64,000 nucleotides of DNA from Hybos culiciformis (GCA_964007475.1 OZ023273.1:49973525-50037524); one strand, 5' to 3'; shown: positions 48,825 to 61,539, counted from the stretch's first letter. Notes: generated from the letters alone by a model not told the origin. Program-made: numbers and translations.

Positions 48825-49050
48825 GTAAAATCTAGTTTTCAAACAAGCCGCTTGAAAAAGTAGAAAATAAAATTTTCTTTACACACAGAGGTGGACTCAG
48901 ATTTTTTGTTTGGGACATATCTCTTGAATATTCTTTCTCTTATTGAAATATCCCAATCAAAAAATCTGAGTCCATCTCTGTGTGTGAAGAAAAATTTATT
49001 TTCTACTTTTTCATGCGGCTTGGCCTGAGTTTTGTTTAAAAACTCGTTTT
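48825..49050. repeat. Near-perfect long hairpin
   Basis: The left arm (48843-48925: AAGCCGCTTGAAAAAGTAGA, later ACACACAGAGGTGGACTCAG) is inverse to the right arm (48948-49022: CTGAGTCCATCTCTGTGTGT, later TCTACTTTTTCATGCGGCTT). The loop is about 25 bases. Pairing extends more weakly to 48825 and 49050. A small foldback transposon or a hairpin-RNA source are both possible. Confidence 0.85.
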
Positions 49051-52000
49051 TTACTATTTTTTTTTGTATTAAGGATTTTTGGAACTATGTATTTTTAGTC
49101 AAACAAAAAATTAAGTTGAACGAAAAAGTATATATTATTGTTACTTTTATGATGATTTATCTGTTTATTATGATTATTACGTTTGTCTTGATTATAAATG
49201 AAAACAGAATTTAATAATTTTCAAATGTTTTCAAAATGGCATTAACGAAGTGGGAGAAAATAATTACCTAAATACGATTTCCTCACAATCTCAGTAATTG
49301 ATAAAAGCAAAAAAAAAAAAAGGTTAATGATTGAATACTTCAAGAACTTTTCTGTGAATTCTTAATAAGGAGAAGTAATATTTATTAAGGACAGGAATTT
49401 TAAAAGAGAACAAAACAACTTATTTTGTCATATTGCAGATATGACGATGACGGCTAGAAATATTTTTTTAATAGCTTAGAAATGAGGAATTTTTTTTTTA
49501 ATTTACCGTTGTTAAGTATATATTATTAAATTATGTATACATATATGTTTTATGTATTTTCATAAAAGAGGTATCCTATTTAAAATTTATGTATGTTTTG
49601 TTTTAATGTTCTTTTTCTTTTTTACATTGTATTTATGTACATTTTATTTAAAATACTAAACAATTGTAAAATACGAAAAAAAAAAAATCATAATGTATAA
49701 TGGTATTTTTTATCTATTGTATTGTGAGATATATACCTGTATTTTATTTACCATTATAATAATTTCTCATTAAGAAATCTCCACACACTAGAATTGTACA
49801 TTATTTTAATGTCTATTTTTTTTATGTTTTGGTATGAAAAATGAAAAATTATATTTTTTTTAATGAACAGCGACGTGTTGCTATAGTAACTTCAAGACAT
49901 TTTAGTGTTGTTTGCATTATTCTGCGGCATTAATAATTATGCAGAAAAAAAAGAAAGATTTTCGTTTTAGAAGACCATCTAATATAAGTTTTCTTTAACA
50001 AAAACTATTCAATATTTATCGTTATTCAATCAAATTCCCAAACATTGAAGTAAGGAAAATTTTTACAGTTTTGGTTCAGGTAAACATCAGAATAAAAAAT
50101 TGAAAAAAAATTTCATTAATATGTCTTCCTTTCATTTAAAAAAAAACTAGAAAGTTTTTAATGTTCAAAAATTAGCGAAAATTAGTTTCACAAAAAGACA
50201 TCCTTACATACATATTTCGATATAATTCAATCATATAAATATATATCATAATAAAAACATTGTATTTCATTGCATTTCAAAAATTTTACCAAATAATACT
50301 AATAAATAAAAAAGAATAATAATATTAACTTTGAAATATCCCTTAATAAATGAGTAATGTATTAAATATCCTTCCATCTTATAAATAGGTAATTAAATCA
50401 AGAGATAAAAAAAAATTAGAAAATTTACTATATAGCTGAATGGAATATATGAAATTCTCTTCCTGTCTCATTTATCTCATATTCAGGAAATTAAAGGAAG
50501 AGTGGTAGTTTAGAAAATAAAATTAAGTAGGTAGATAACATTTAATCAATTAAATATATGGATTTCATTATCTAGAAAAATATGTGCAATAAAGATGAAG
50601 ATGATGGACATGGAGTGTTGAAATAAATTATATAAAATAATAAAAAATCACAGTGGCTGCTGATTATTTTAATAACCTTCAGAAAAGTTACGAAATCTTA
50701 TTGTGCCACATTATATAATTTAGGAGCGGTCTATGTAAATTTTAAATAAATGAAATAGGACCGCGACAAAACAAAAATTTATCGGGATTCTAATTTTATT
50801 GTTGTTGTTTGCGCTTTTGTTGTTTTTTCGCAATATGAAGTCATTTAAAATGAAAAGTTTATTCGCCCTTGAATGAAAATTTTGTTTTTATCGTTTTCGG
50901 CGTACAGATATTAACTCAGAATTACCTGAAGACGTTTGTCCGTCTTATTATCTGTTTCAACTATCCAACAATATTTTGTAAAATTTGTGGTAAACTTTGA
51001 AACGTTTTAAGTAAACTTTTTTATTTGTTTTTTTTGTGTCAAAAAAATTGCTAAAAAATAAATAATAACTAATTTATTTCGTTTGTCATAAAAGTAAAAC
51101 TATTTTTTTTATTATATAATAAAACAACTTTTTATTTTCTTGAATAAATCATAAATTTATTAATAGTTAGTTATTTTTTCATAAAGAATTATCTTTACAA
51201 AGAAATTTGACCATTAGTATTGAAAACAAAATTATATGATTGTTTTTCTGTAGTTGTAGGTTGTACGTCCTTCTTGGGAATTCTGGGTCCATTTACTGTA
51301 ACAAACATTTATTTTTTTTTTTAACCTTTTATTCCTTGATAAAATTGTTATTCCTTTATCACATATGCTGAAAGTGCTAACGCTCCTTTCGAAAATTAAA
51401 AAGTTTATTGAGATATGACAATATTTTGTATAAATAATACAATTTTCTTTAATAGGGTTTCAAAGGAATAGATTAGTATTGTTATACAAAAAATACTACA
51501 TTTTTATCCTGTTTTTAAAAAAAATTAAATTGTGTAACATTCAACTCAATAATATTAAATGACATGTCTTAAGTCAATCATTTTGATGAGTCCTATGCAT
51601 CATACCAAAACGAACCAATTCAATACTATGTCAACAAATGTGCTCTCAAATAATAAACAAACAATAGATTTAAAAAGTTTCCTGTGTGAATATAAATAAT
51701 TGTTTTTAGGTTTTATTACTATCTCTAGAAATAAAAATTACAATTCTGAAGGCTTACTAGCCTCATTATAATCCTTCCATAAAAAAACATTATACGACAC
51801 CGCCATGAAGGATATGTAATAGAAAATATATTCCGTTATTTATGAAATATATGTATTGTACATATATGGAGAACGAGTATTTGTTAAAACATGTAAAAGA
51901 AGGACATTTATAATATTTTACGTAATTATTATTTATATTTATGTTAAAAAAGAAAACTTAACAATTACACATAAAGTATTCATTACCTCACCCAGCTTTT

Positions 52001-52338
52001 GAATTTGAACACATATTTTTCTTAAATACAAATTTTTTTTTGTATTATTATGGTTTCATTCTTTATGATAATTGGTAATATAAAAACGAAAAACAAAACT
52101 AAACATAATTTTTTATAACAAAAATTATTATATTACAAAAAACCTTATTACAGCATTATTTGAGCTTCGAGAATAGCTAGAGCTTTTTCTAAAGATAATA
52201 AATTCTTAGGTCGTACTTGATATGGAGGAGGTAGATTTAATTTTTTTTTTTTTGACTCAACATAATAGTTGGAAAAACAAAAAATGGGGAACAAATTTTA
52301 AAATGAGTAAACAAAAAAAACATTAAATTAAACTAATA
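49051..52338. other. AT-rich stretch, weak exon candidates
   Basis: Mostly A/T-rich. At 50926-50994 there is a weak minus-strand exon candidate (separate entry). At 51249-51292 there is a balanced patch with an acceptor-like TTTGTTACAG on minus (reading NGPRIPKKDVQPTTTEK) that lacks a donor. Also a short palindrome at 50722-50764 (GCGGTCTAT / ATAGGACCGC). No RNA gene seen. Confidence 0.4.
50926..50994 (-). CDS. Possible internal exon (weak)
   Basis: On the minus strand 23 codons (FTTNFTKYCWIVETDNKTDK, then RLQ) end at a CAG/GTAATT donor. The frame stays open five codons further upstream to a TAA, and the best acceptor is TTTCAAAG, which is poor. The opposite strand is open for 47 codons over the same place. 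No phase link to other exons could be tested. Confidence 0.15.
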
Positions 52339-52903
52339 GCTTCGCTACACTTCAGGTTACAAACATCGAATTCCATGTTTTGCAGAAAAAAGTAGGTTCG
52401 TTCTGTGTTTGGTACTTGGTTTGCCATATAAATTTTTTATTTTTTTTTTCATGGTTTGAAAGTCGGTTCGACACAAACCTAGAAATTTCACTACATAGTT
52501 TTATTGCATTTAAAAAAAAAAAGGTATAACCTGTCAATTTGCAGAAAATTTACAGAAAAAATCATACTTTAAAATGCTTCAATATAAAAAAAATAATAAT
52601 AAATTGTCGGTTGTCAAAAAAGAAAACAATCAAAATATTAAAAAAAAAAAAATTGGCTATTATTTTCAAAAAGTTTTTTAAAATTAATTAATTATAATGG
52701 AGATGGAGATTTAAATTCACAAAATTTAAATTCAAAAAATGATAAAATTATTCAAAATATTTTTATAAAGAAAAATTTTACAAACAAATTTTTTTTATTT
52801 TTAAACGTCAAACCAAACTGTCTTTTATAAGTGTGTCACCCCATTCGCCAACCTATTTTCAAACCAAGAAATTCATGGTTGGTAACCTGAAGTGTAGCGA
52901 AGT
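52339..52903. mobile_element. TA-flanked TIR element, 565 bp
   Basis: TA lies at 52337-52338 and 52904-52905. The left end GCTTCGCTACACTTCAGGTT and the complement of the right end (ACTTCGCTACACTTCAGGTT) agree in 27 of about 29 bases. The 61-codon minus-strand frame (52352-52537) starts inside and has no transposase motif. Non-autonomous Tc1/mariner-like is the best guess. Confidence 0.8.
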
Positions 52904-53232
52904 TATAAGCCTCTTTAAAAAGAGTGATCTCTGTACAGTATTTGTGTATATAGTATGCGCTTTTAAAAAAAACTACATCAATCTATACAATGGCTTTTAA
53001 TGGCAATTAATATTTCTTGATAGATTGGAATTAATTTTCCGATATTTGTGAGAATAATGTACTTTATAAACCAAAAATAATTCATTTCATTCACTTCATT
53101 CAATTAACTCAAATCAATTTTATCTAAAATCTGTAATTCAATTTAATTAATGATAGTGCTTTTATATGTAAAGTATCTTCTTTCTCTTTAAAACAAGAAA
53201 TTAAAAAGCTAAACAAAAACATTTTGAATTAA

Positions 53233-53759
53233 GAGCCCTCATTGTGAAAAATTGCAAAAAATTGGTCTTAGTTTGGCTTTGATTGTAGGGTTACTACAAT
53301 CTAGACTGAAGTGATTTTTTGATATGTTAGAGAATATATAACTTGCTCCAGGATAGGTGAGGCGGATTTTTTAAATTTTTAGTTTTTTCGCCCAAACGAG
53401 CCTTTAAAAAACTTGAACACATTTGCTTGGATTCTGAAGTAAATGAAAAAGATAATAAAAAATCTCAAACGCAGAAATAAAGCTAAAATACCACTCTCCA
53501 GGGCTGGTGACGTGAAATTTTGAATTTCTTTAATTTCCTAAACAATTTTTAATTAATTTCATTTATTTCTAAGAATTTTTTAATTTTTTTGGTAAATTAC
53601 AGTTTCTGCACAGAAATAAAATTCAAATATAGTTTTGTGGTTTTCTGGTACAATTTTTGTCGCATTTTTCACGGCCGTTTATTTTCTGTAAAATAAAACA
53701 AAAAAAAACTGCAAAAATAGAAAACAGAAATAGAAAACAGAATTTCAAGTGGAGGGCTC
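53233..53759. mobile_element. TTAA-flanked TIR element, 527 bp
   Basis: TTAA lies at 53229-53232 and 53760-53763. The ends GAGCCCTC and GAGGGCTC are inverse to each other, with further partial pairing (ATTGTGAAAA / TTTCAAGTGG). Two diverged CTCCAGGATAGGTGAGGCG-like blocks lie 167 bases apart (53348, 53515). TTAA targets suggest piggyBac-type mobilisation. No coding sequence. Confidence 0.65.
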
Positions 53760-54568
53760 TTAATCCTATGTTTAAATGGAAATCTTTGATATTCTGTGAT
53801 ATGTATTTTAGAGTTTTTTTTTTTTGGAATTTTTATGTGTATGTTTTGTATTTTTTTTTTTTTTTTATATGAATTGTATTGAGTTCGATTTGAACTATAT
53901 AAATAAATAAATAAATAAACGAATTACTCTCATTTCACAAAAAAATCTTCTTGTTAAATAATTTTTAATGTGCATGTCTTCGGTAAGTTGTATTTACATT
54001 CGCAAATTTAGCTCATGCTCATACACATGCAATTATAGTGATGTAAATTGTATTTACATTTCCCTATATTGTATTTTACTTCATTTTGAACTGCGTAATA
54101 CTATAAACAAAACTAATATCACTCACACTCACAATATTTCCCTTTTTTTCTTTTATCTCTAAAAGAAAGAGAAATTAAAGGATAATTAACGTGGAAAAAA
54201 TCCCTTTTTTTTATCTCTAAAAGAAAGAGATATTAAAGTATAAATAACGTGGAAAATATCCCTTTTTTCTTTTATCTTTATTTTTTATTATAAATTATCT
54301 CTATATTCTCTCTTTGCAACTCCCTCTCACATGCACATTAAAGCAGTATACAATTCATGTTAATCAAATTTTTTGTACAGCTCGTTGTGTATACACACAA
54401 ACTTATAGACCCTCGTCAATATTTTTATTTTGACTGGTGTCTATGTGTTTGTGTGTATACACAACTCGCAATTAATAACAAATTTTCATAACATGTATTG
54501 TAATCTACTATTAATTAGACACGAAGATTTTTTATTTAATCAGAATTTTCCATCGAACAAAACAACTA

Positions 54569-55691
54569 ATAATAATAATAATTATATAATATTAATTCAG
54601 TTTATTTAAAAATTCAAATTACAATTCTTAATTTACATAAATCATTTATAAATTTAATAAACAATAATGACAATAACTATTAGTTGTCTGTCACGACTGG
54701 CTTTCTTATACCTAAGTTTCTATGATTTCTATTTTTATCGATTTCCTATATTTCCCTATCTAACTTTATGTTTTGTACATAATAATTTATCAATTCTTTC
54801 AATTACAACTCCTTTTTTTTTTTTTTTTTTTTATTTACTCTGACCATATTTACAAAAAAGAAAAGAAAAGAAAACACCATTATTAGTAGTTAAACTCAGC
54901 TCTAAGAGCCGCTCTATAGTACCAAGCTTCTATAATAAATTTACTAAGTACATCAAATGGTCCATTATTTAAAAGCATCAAGACTTCAGATTCCATGAAA
55001 ACTAACTTTTTTAAATGAAATTTTCTTACATATTTAATTACTGGGCATGTCCCGAGGAAGTGTACGACTGTCTCACTTTCCCTTAAGTTACACAGTGAGC
55101 ACAATCTGGCCTCCCCTTCTCTCCATCTATTCCCATTTAGCAGTAGCCATCCAGCACGTGCCTTAAAAATCCAACTAATTTTCCTGACATCTAAGGTTTT
55201 ATATTTCCTTCCCTCTACATAATCAAGCATGTGGTAAACTGCGTTATTAGACGTGGTGCGCGCCTTATCTAAATCCTCGACTTGTTTCATGTCCCTTACT
55301 CTTTCATTTCCTCGAGATTAGCTTTCCACTCTTTTTCTCTACCTTCGCACGGTCCCCATTGTATACCCAATCTATTTCCTAAAACATTTAAATTTTGATA
55401 CCAATATATTCCTTCATTTATTGAGACTTTTGCTAAAATATTCGATAGCCTCGAATCACTATATCTATATAGAATTTTCATAATATATACCAAATGACAT
55501 CTCAATGTATACAGAAACATATGTGTAGTGCCAGTTTCCATTCTAATAATATAGCTAGGAATAGTTTGAGGAAGATGTAAAAATTTTTTATGTAATATAT
55601 TTGGAATATTTCTAGGTCTTCGTACTCCTGCCTACCCCAAATCTGTGCAGCATAACACGCCATTGTGCCGGACACTGATTGAAAAAAAACT
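54569..55691 (-). mobile_element. 5'-truncated non-LTR retrotransposon with 13-bp TSD
   Basis: The 13-base repeat AACAAAACAACTA flanks it at 54556-54568 and 55692-55704. On the minus strand the element starts within coding sequence and ends in a (TTA)n tail (54569-54582), the kind of tail seen in I- and Jockey-group elements. An internal T run at 54812-54833 lies in its 3' untranslated region. It sits inside the foldback at 53960-57240. Confidence 0.85.
54883..55691 (-). pseudogene. Non-LTR ORF2 C-terminal region, frameshifted
   Basis: Three overlapping frames make up one broken reading. It starts with FQSVSGTMACYAAQIWGRQE (RT C-terminal part), shifts near 55580 in a run of A/T (IPSYIIRMETG is then in the next frame), and continues with TTHMFLYTLRCHLVYIMKIL and LSNILAKV. 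A stop and frame change near 55290 separate the last part, where ARLCSLCNLRESETVVHFLG forms a CX2CX9HX4C zinc-knuckle-like motif typical of the end of such ORF2 proteins. At least two disabling changes, so not functional. Confidence 0.8.
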
Positions 55692-57395
55692 AACAAAACA
55701 ACTATAGATTTCTATTGAATCGTTAAGTTTTGTGACAACTATCAGAAAACTCTATTACAAGCTTCAATTTCAGTTCCATTGAAAGCTCTAGAAAAAATTT
55801 AAGTGCTTCCTAGAGTTAGAATCTTAAGTTATTAATACCGAATTCTATTTCATTATTTTCATTTCAATATTTAATTTTTATTATTATAACTGAGCTACCA
55901 AAAAAAAAAAATTTTTATGGGAATGGGATGATATCTTCGATAATTATTTTTTATTCATTATTTTAATTTAGCATCAAGATAAATGCAATCGAGAACCAAC
56001 CACAGAAAACCAATAAACAAGGATATACTTTTTAATAGTAGATTACAATATATGTTATGAAAATTTGTTATTCTTGCGAGTTGTATATACACACAAACAC
56101 ATAGACACGAGTCATATTTAATAATATTGACGAGTGTCTATGTGTTTGTGTGTATACACAACGAGCTGTATAACAAATTTGATTAACATGTATTGTATAC
56201 TGCTTTAATTCGCATGTGAGAGGGAGTTGAAAACAATACATTTACAATGAAAAAAATAAACAAAAAAGTTAAAAATGAACCAAGGAAATAAAATTTAATT
56301 AATACGGAAGTAAATTTATTTCTCGAAATGATTTCAAACCGGATGATTTAAGATCAGTTAATTCCTAAAATATTAAAAAAAAAATTAGTAATTTTTCCAA
56401 AAAAAATTTATTAATTTTTTTTTTTTATAATTAAAAATAAAATCCTAATTATTTATTATAATTATAATTTATATTTACAATAAATAATCTCTCTGTAACT
56501 GCCATTTTCCTCGTTTGTTGATAAAAGAAAAAAAAATTCTTACTTGAAATTTGACAATTGACAGCAATCTTTATAATGCCATTTTCAATTCTTTCAGAGT
56601 TACCATTGTTCTATTTTTATTCATTTTGTTTTTTTTGAATAAAATAAGTGCAATTTTTGACGTGTGGTTTGAATTTTTGTACTAAAATCCAACCACACTC
56701 GCTTAAAAATTTAGTAGTAGAGGTTCGACCATCCTTTAAAAATAGTAGATTGAAACACATGTTAAGAAAATTCATCGACTGATCGACTTGCCGCTTTTAA
56801 AAAAAAAAAAAAAAATAGCCGCGTATTTTTTTATTGGTTCTTTTTTGTTTTTTTTTTTTGTTTGCTCAGAGGGAAAATATAGATTAGCTCAGAGGGGAAA
56901 TATAGATTTTTAGCATTATAAACTAAACTTTATTTGACATTGATATGATGCATGTGAGAATATATTTGCAATTTTTTTTTTTTTTGGTATTTGTCTGTAT
57001 TGAAATATTGTGAGTTTGAGTGATATTATTTTTGTTTATAGTATTACGCAGTTCAAAATGAAGTAAGTAAATACAATATATGGAAATGTAAATACAATTT
57101 ATATCACAGGGAAATGTAAATACAATTTACATTTCCCTATAATTGCATGTGTATTGATGCATGCAATGGACAATTTACCGAGCTAAATTTGCGAATGTAA
57201 ATACAACTTACCGAAGACAGGCACATTAAAATAAATTACGCATTAAGCTGGCTATATTGGAATATAAATTACGTTTATTACTCGGTCTAAAGTTATAGAA
57301 ATCAAAATGTTGCTAGTTTTGGGATTCACGTAAATTTATTAAAAAAGAACACAAATACAATACATAATAAAGAAAATCCATGAAAAACCAAATTT

Positions 57396-57558
57396 ATGCA
57401 AAAAAAACTGGAAATATTTAAAAAAAAATCAATTTTATTCGTTTTCTTTGTTTTATGTGAACCGCCATATTTTTGCGACATTTTTCCTGATACTTATAAT
57501 ACGAACGACTATATAAAATTCTTTGATGATTTCATAACACATCAAGTGTCAGGGGCGT
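57396..57558 (+). CDS. Candidate first exon of a small secreted protein
   Basis: The ATG at 57396 opens 54 codons plus one base and ends at a consensus donor (GCGT, then GTAAGT). The N-terminus is lysine-rich and then hydrophobic (KKKSILFVFFVLC), like a signal peptide. It then reads YFCDIFPDTYNTNDYIKFFD and DFITHQVSGA, with two or three Cys. Its composition is much less AT-biased than its surroundings after codon 20. The leading lysines lie in an A run, so the true start could be slightly different. It joins in phase to 58500-58651 (T plus GC gives Cys), which would give a protein of 104 residues. Family not recognised. Confidence 0.35.
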
Positions 57559-58499
57559 GTAAGTTTGTTTTTATATTAAATTGTGTTTGTTTTTAAATTA
57601 AATTAATTACAATTTATAAAACATTAAATATTTTTTAATCAAATTATAAATCTTAGATTCAACCGAATTTTACTACAAACAATTCGCACTTTTAACTCTT
57701 GTTTAAGTTACATTTTAATGTTTCTAAAGAACAGAAAGCGCTTAAATTTTTTCACGAATCGAAATAATGAAATCTGATGAAGATTGCAAGCTTGATTTTT
57801 AGGAAGATTTTTTTTAACACTTTCGTATAATACTTTAAGAAGATTTTATATTATCTCAAGTGTTCCGCCAAACTTAGATTGTACATTACTCTCACAAAAA
57901 ATTCAAAGAAAATATTGTATATAAAAAGATTGCAGCATAACAAAAAATAAAAGGATTCCCTGAGGATAAGTTTCTCTTCTTGTATGCTAAAACATATTTT
58001 ATAATGAAATTTTATATTTTTTTTTCAAAAATACATATTTTTAATACAAAATTAAGTGTGTGATATCTTTAAGTGTATTTTGTTATATTTTGTTTTGTAA
58101 AGTGGGTACTTTTTGGTGTACTTGTACACTTCAATTTAAATAAGTAAATGTAAATAATTTTCACGTTTGTGCACACGTTTTAACCCTTTGACACAAACTA
58201 TTACTTATTAGACATTAATATTATTAAAATTGTAATCGCTTTCCTGTAAATTTAAATACATGTAAGTACTTACATAAAAAGTTATGAATGAGAAAAAATA
58301 GTACTTTATATTATAGATTTGAATAGAAAGATTGATATATTAATTACGTTTTACTTTTCTAAAATTTTTCAAAGAAACGCGATTAAACAGTATTTGCCAA
58401 TTCAGACGCGGCGAAACTTTTTTTGATAAAAGTTGACCTAAAAAAACTTAAACATATACATTTAAACATAAGATAGAAAACTGACCTAAAAAGCCGCAG
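57559..58499 (+). other. Inferred intron of the plus-strand candidate gene
   Basis: It starts GTAAGT and ends GCCGCAG, with a CTGAC branch-like motif 14-17 bases before the end. The pyrimidine tract before the acceptor is poor. Otherwise AT-rich with no feature. Confidence 0.3.
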
Positions 58500-58651
58500 G
58501 CTTCATTAACATTGAGAAAGTACATTTAAGAAAGAAGTTCAAGCACAAAATTGGACGAGAACAAGATTCACTGCAACGCTCTAGTTGTGACAAAGAAACT
58601 ATGCGTTATTCTTTGTCGCAGACAGAAATGCTAATTAAAAATGACGTATAG
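58500..58651 (+). CDS. Candidate terminal exon of a small secreted protein
   Basis: After the leading GC the frame encodes 49 codons, start FINIEKVHLRKKFKHKIGRE, later DSLQRSSCDKETMRYSLSQT, end EMLIKNDV, then TAG. This stop-to-stop run (53 codons including four before the acceptor) is rich in Gln, Ser, Arg and Glu, unlike chance frames in this AT-rich DNA. It has one further Cys, which with the Cys formed at the junction would allow two disulphide pairs with exon 1. The acceptor is weak. The other two plus frames are also open for 22-34 codons, so the frame choice rests on phase with 57396-57558. Confidence 0.35.
58586..58627. repeat. Short hairpin, 12-bp stem
   Basis: GTTGTGACAAAGAA and TTCTTTGTCGCAGAC pair around the loop ACTATGCGTTA. 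It lies inside the candidate exon at 58500-58651 and may be incidental. Confidence 0.5.
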
Positions 58652-61519
58652 CATTTAAAAGTGTTTTGATTAGTAGCTAAAACGAATTTATTGAATTCTG
58701 GCTAATTTGCATGGCTTAAGAATTAAAGAATTTATGAATTTTCTAAACATATTTTTGTGAAAAATGTGATTAATTTAAATCGACAGTGTTGTTAAAGTGC
58801 TAAAAGACACATTTTTTATTTTTCTTAATATACGAATGGATTCATTTATATGGTGTGAACATGAACATACATGGAAATGTATATATGTATATGCATTATA
58901 CTTTACATTTAATGTTAAAAAAAATTCCATGTTCAAAGCTTTTGGGAAATTGTTTCATGTGTAATATTTTTCTCAAGTATAGGTGGTAACTTTAAAATTG
59001 AATTTTCAGATATTTTTTTATTATTTTATTTAACATTATACGGCCGAAATAGAAATGCAAACATTAAAACACAAAATTGTTGTGATAATTATATTGACGT
59101 GTTCTTTGGCAGCATGTAACAATAAAGCATAAGGCTTTGAAGTATTTTATTCTATCACATTCTACTTTAGCAGTGTTGTAGTTACGTAAGAGTACGATTT
59201 GAACTCTTTAAATATAAACTATAAACTTAATATAACAATATATACCTAACAATATATTATATATGTATAGAATTATATATCTATCTCAAAGTGTTAATAT
59301 TTTCTTCAAATGTTAATTTGTCAGGTAAGTTTGGAAAACCGTATATAGGCATATAGTTTACTTAATATCGTGATGATTTTTATATAAATTTGACTAAATT
59401 TTTCGGCTTAGGAAATCCATATGGATATAAATTTAAAGAGATATTATTTAAGCATGTTAAATGTAAGTGTTCTTTTTAAATTTTATATTATTAGTCCATA
59501 GAAACAATTTTATTTGATCAAACCAAATTTTTATTCAATTTTCTTTTATCATAGATCAGAGAAATATTTTATATTCAATTTCGCAAGAAGAATTTTCATG
59601 TAAAAGAAATGTGAATATGAAATTGAAAAAAAAATATATATATATAAAAAATAAAAATCTTTAAATTACGAAAATAGAAAATTATATACATAATAGAATA
59701 TAGGTTTATCAATTTGCTTTATCATGCTTATGTCATAAAATTCTTTTTTCCTACGTTAATATATAGAGAATTCATCCATCAACGTTCTTGCCATAAAAAA
59801 GGTTGATCAGAATTTCACTTTATATATAGTAATTTGCTCTTTTATTATTTATTCAAATCAAAAAATTTTAAGTTGAAGACAAAACACAATCCAACAAATT
59901 TTGAACTTGATATAAATTATCATATTCGAACTGATTTTTAAGAGGAGTCAGAGCAGACCAATATACTGGTACTTTATAAATATGGCAGTATTTTTCCACA
60001 ATATACTAGTACTACAGAAAATTTCAGTACCAATATACTGATACTGCAAAAATACTGCAGTACATGTAAGTTTTTATTTAATTATGATCTGGTTGAAAGT
60101 TTCTTCCTTTCACTAATATTCGTGCCTTTCTTTGTCCTTGAAATAAAATAGTTTGTAGTTATTTTATAATAACATACGTATAAGTATTGTTCCATTTGAA
60201 TTATTCCGTTCTGTCAATAATTCAAGGACAGGCTTATTATTCATAATTTTCATATTTCTGAATTTCTATAATTTTAAATTAAAATGTGCATTATTTATGA
60301 TAGAAACGATTTATTGTTTTCTTTTTTTATGTTTTATATTTATGAGAAGATAAAAATTCTTTCAAATATGATTGAATTTTATTACAAAAAAGTTAAAAAT
60401 GATAAATTTTATGCAATTTTTATTGAATTTAAAAATGTGGTTTATTATATCCTTATACAAAGTTATTAAGCAGAAGTCGTAAAAAATTGTTTAAATAAAT
60501 TATTACAATAGTGAACTATAATTTATATTTCCAATCAGAATTAATGTAATTTCATCGTATAATGTATTTAAATTTTTTTAACACATAAAAAGTTAAGCGT
60601 GAAAATTAAATAACTTCACTGGAAAAAACAGGTATAACTGCGGCAGCTATATTTTCTGTATATATATTTTTTGCTAGAACTACTGAATCAAAATTTGCTA
60701 TTTGTCGATTATTGCTAATAGTTTTATTTATAGTTCATATGATTACAGCAATATTTATCATAAAAATTTCAAAAACTAATATAGAACAATATTTTTTATT
60801 ATTTATTCTTTGCTTGAAAAAAAAAAAAATAAAAATTATAATTATCGAGCAGCAAATTTTGCTACAATTCATTTGCTATATATATTTTTGGATATTATGT
60901 TTTTAATAATAAATTCAAGATTTTGAGCACATACGACCAGAAAATAGAGCAGTTATCCAAAGAAAATTATTCATTTGTAAGAATTTTTTTCAAGATTTCT
61001 TCAAGATTTCTTCTATTTCAGTATTCGTTTTTCATTTATTAACTTAATACGTATATTAAATTAGAATGATTACATAATTTTAATAGACATAATATCCTTG
61101 AAACTATATATACAATAATTGAGTAATCTAAATCCCTGTTTTCCACTTGTGACTATAGCTTTTAATTATAATTATTCAAAATTATGGATTTATTACATTA
61201 TACAGATTATTTACCTAAATTATAAAAGCTCTTCATTCCGAATCAGTATCAAATAAAATATTAAATTAATTTCAAAAAAACATAAATTTGGAGCACAACT
61301 TACCATTGAACAACTTTTATTAAATTTGTATAATTTTTTCATTCCCTTAAATTTCACCCTTTTAAAAATAAAATGAATGGTTATCCTTAAAATTGTTTCT
61401 CCTTTTAGAACTTTAAATATTTTTTTTTTATTTTTTTTAAATATATTTATTTATTTATTTTTATATCATTTTGTTCATAATCATTTGCAAATGTTTTATT
61501 CTAAAAAACTGGAACAAAA
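58652..61519. other. AT-rich stretch, short repeats only
   Basis: At 59955-60065 an AATATACT(A/G)(G/A)TACT unit occurs about five times with variations. Elsewhere only A/T-rich DNA and low-complexity frames (60284-60469, 60712-60906, 61377-61574) with no motif. Confidence 0.5.
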
Positions 61520-61539
61520 TTCTCCAATAAGTATATATT

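Larger units (their letters stand above)
53960..57240. mobile_element. Composite foldback element, arms interrupted by insertions
   Basis: Outer arms: 53965-54150 (TTAATGTGCATGTCTTCGGT, later TTACATTCGCAAATTTAGCT, GAACTGCGTAATACTATAAA) are inverse to 57003-57237. Inner arms: 54310-54530 (CTCCCTCTCACATGC, then GTGTGTATACACAAC) are inverse to 56030-56232. Each inner arm contains its own palindrome of TGTGTATACACACAAAC. The right arm is split by about 760 bases (56240-57000) that has no counterpart on the left. The centre holds a non-LTR insertion (54569-55691). There is also a 63-base tandem duplication at 54150-54275 (ATCTCTAAAAGAAAGAGA unit) and a 23-base one at 56865-56910. Confidence 0.75.
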
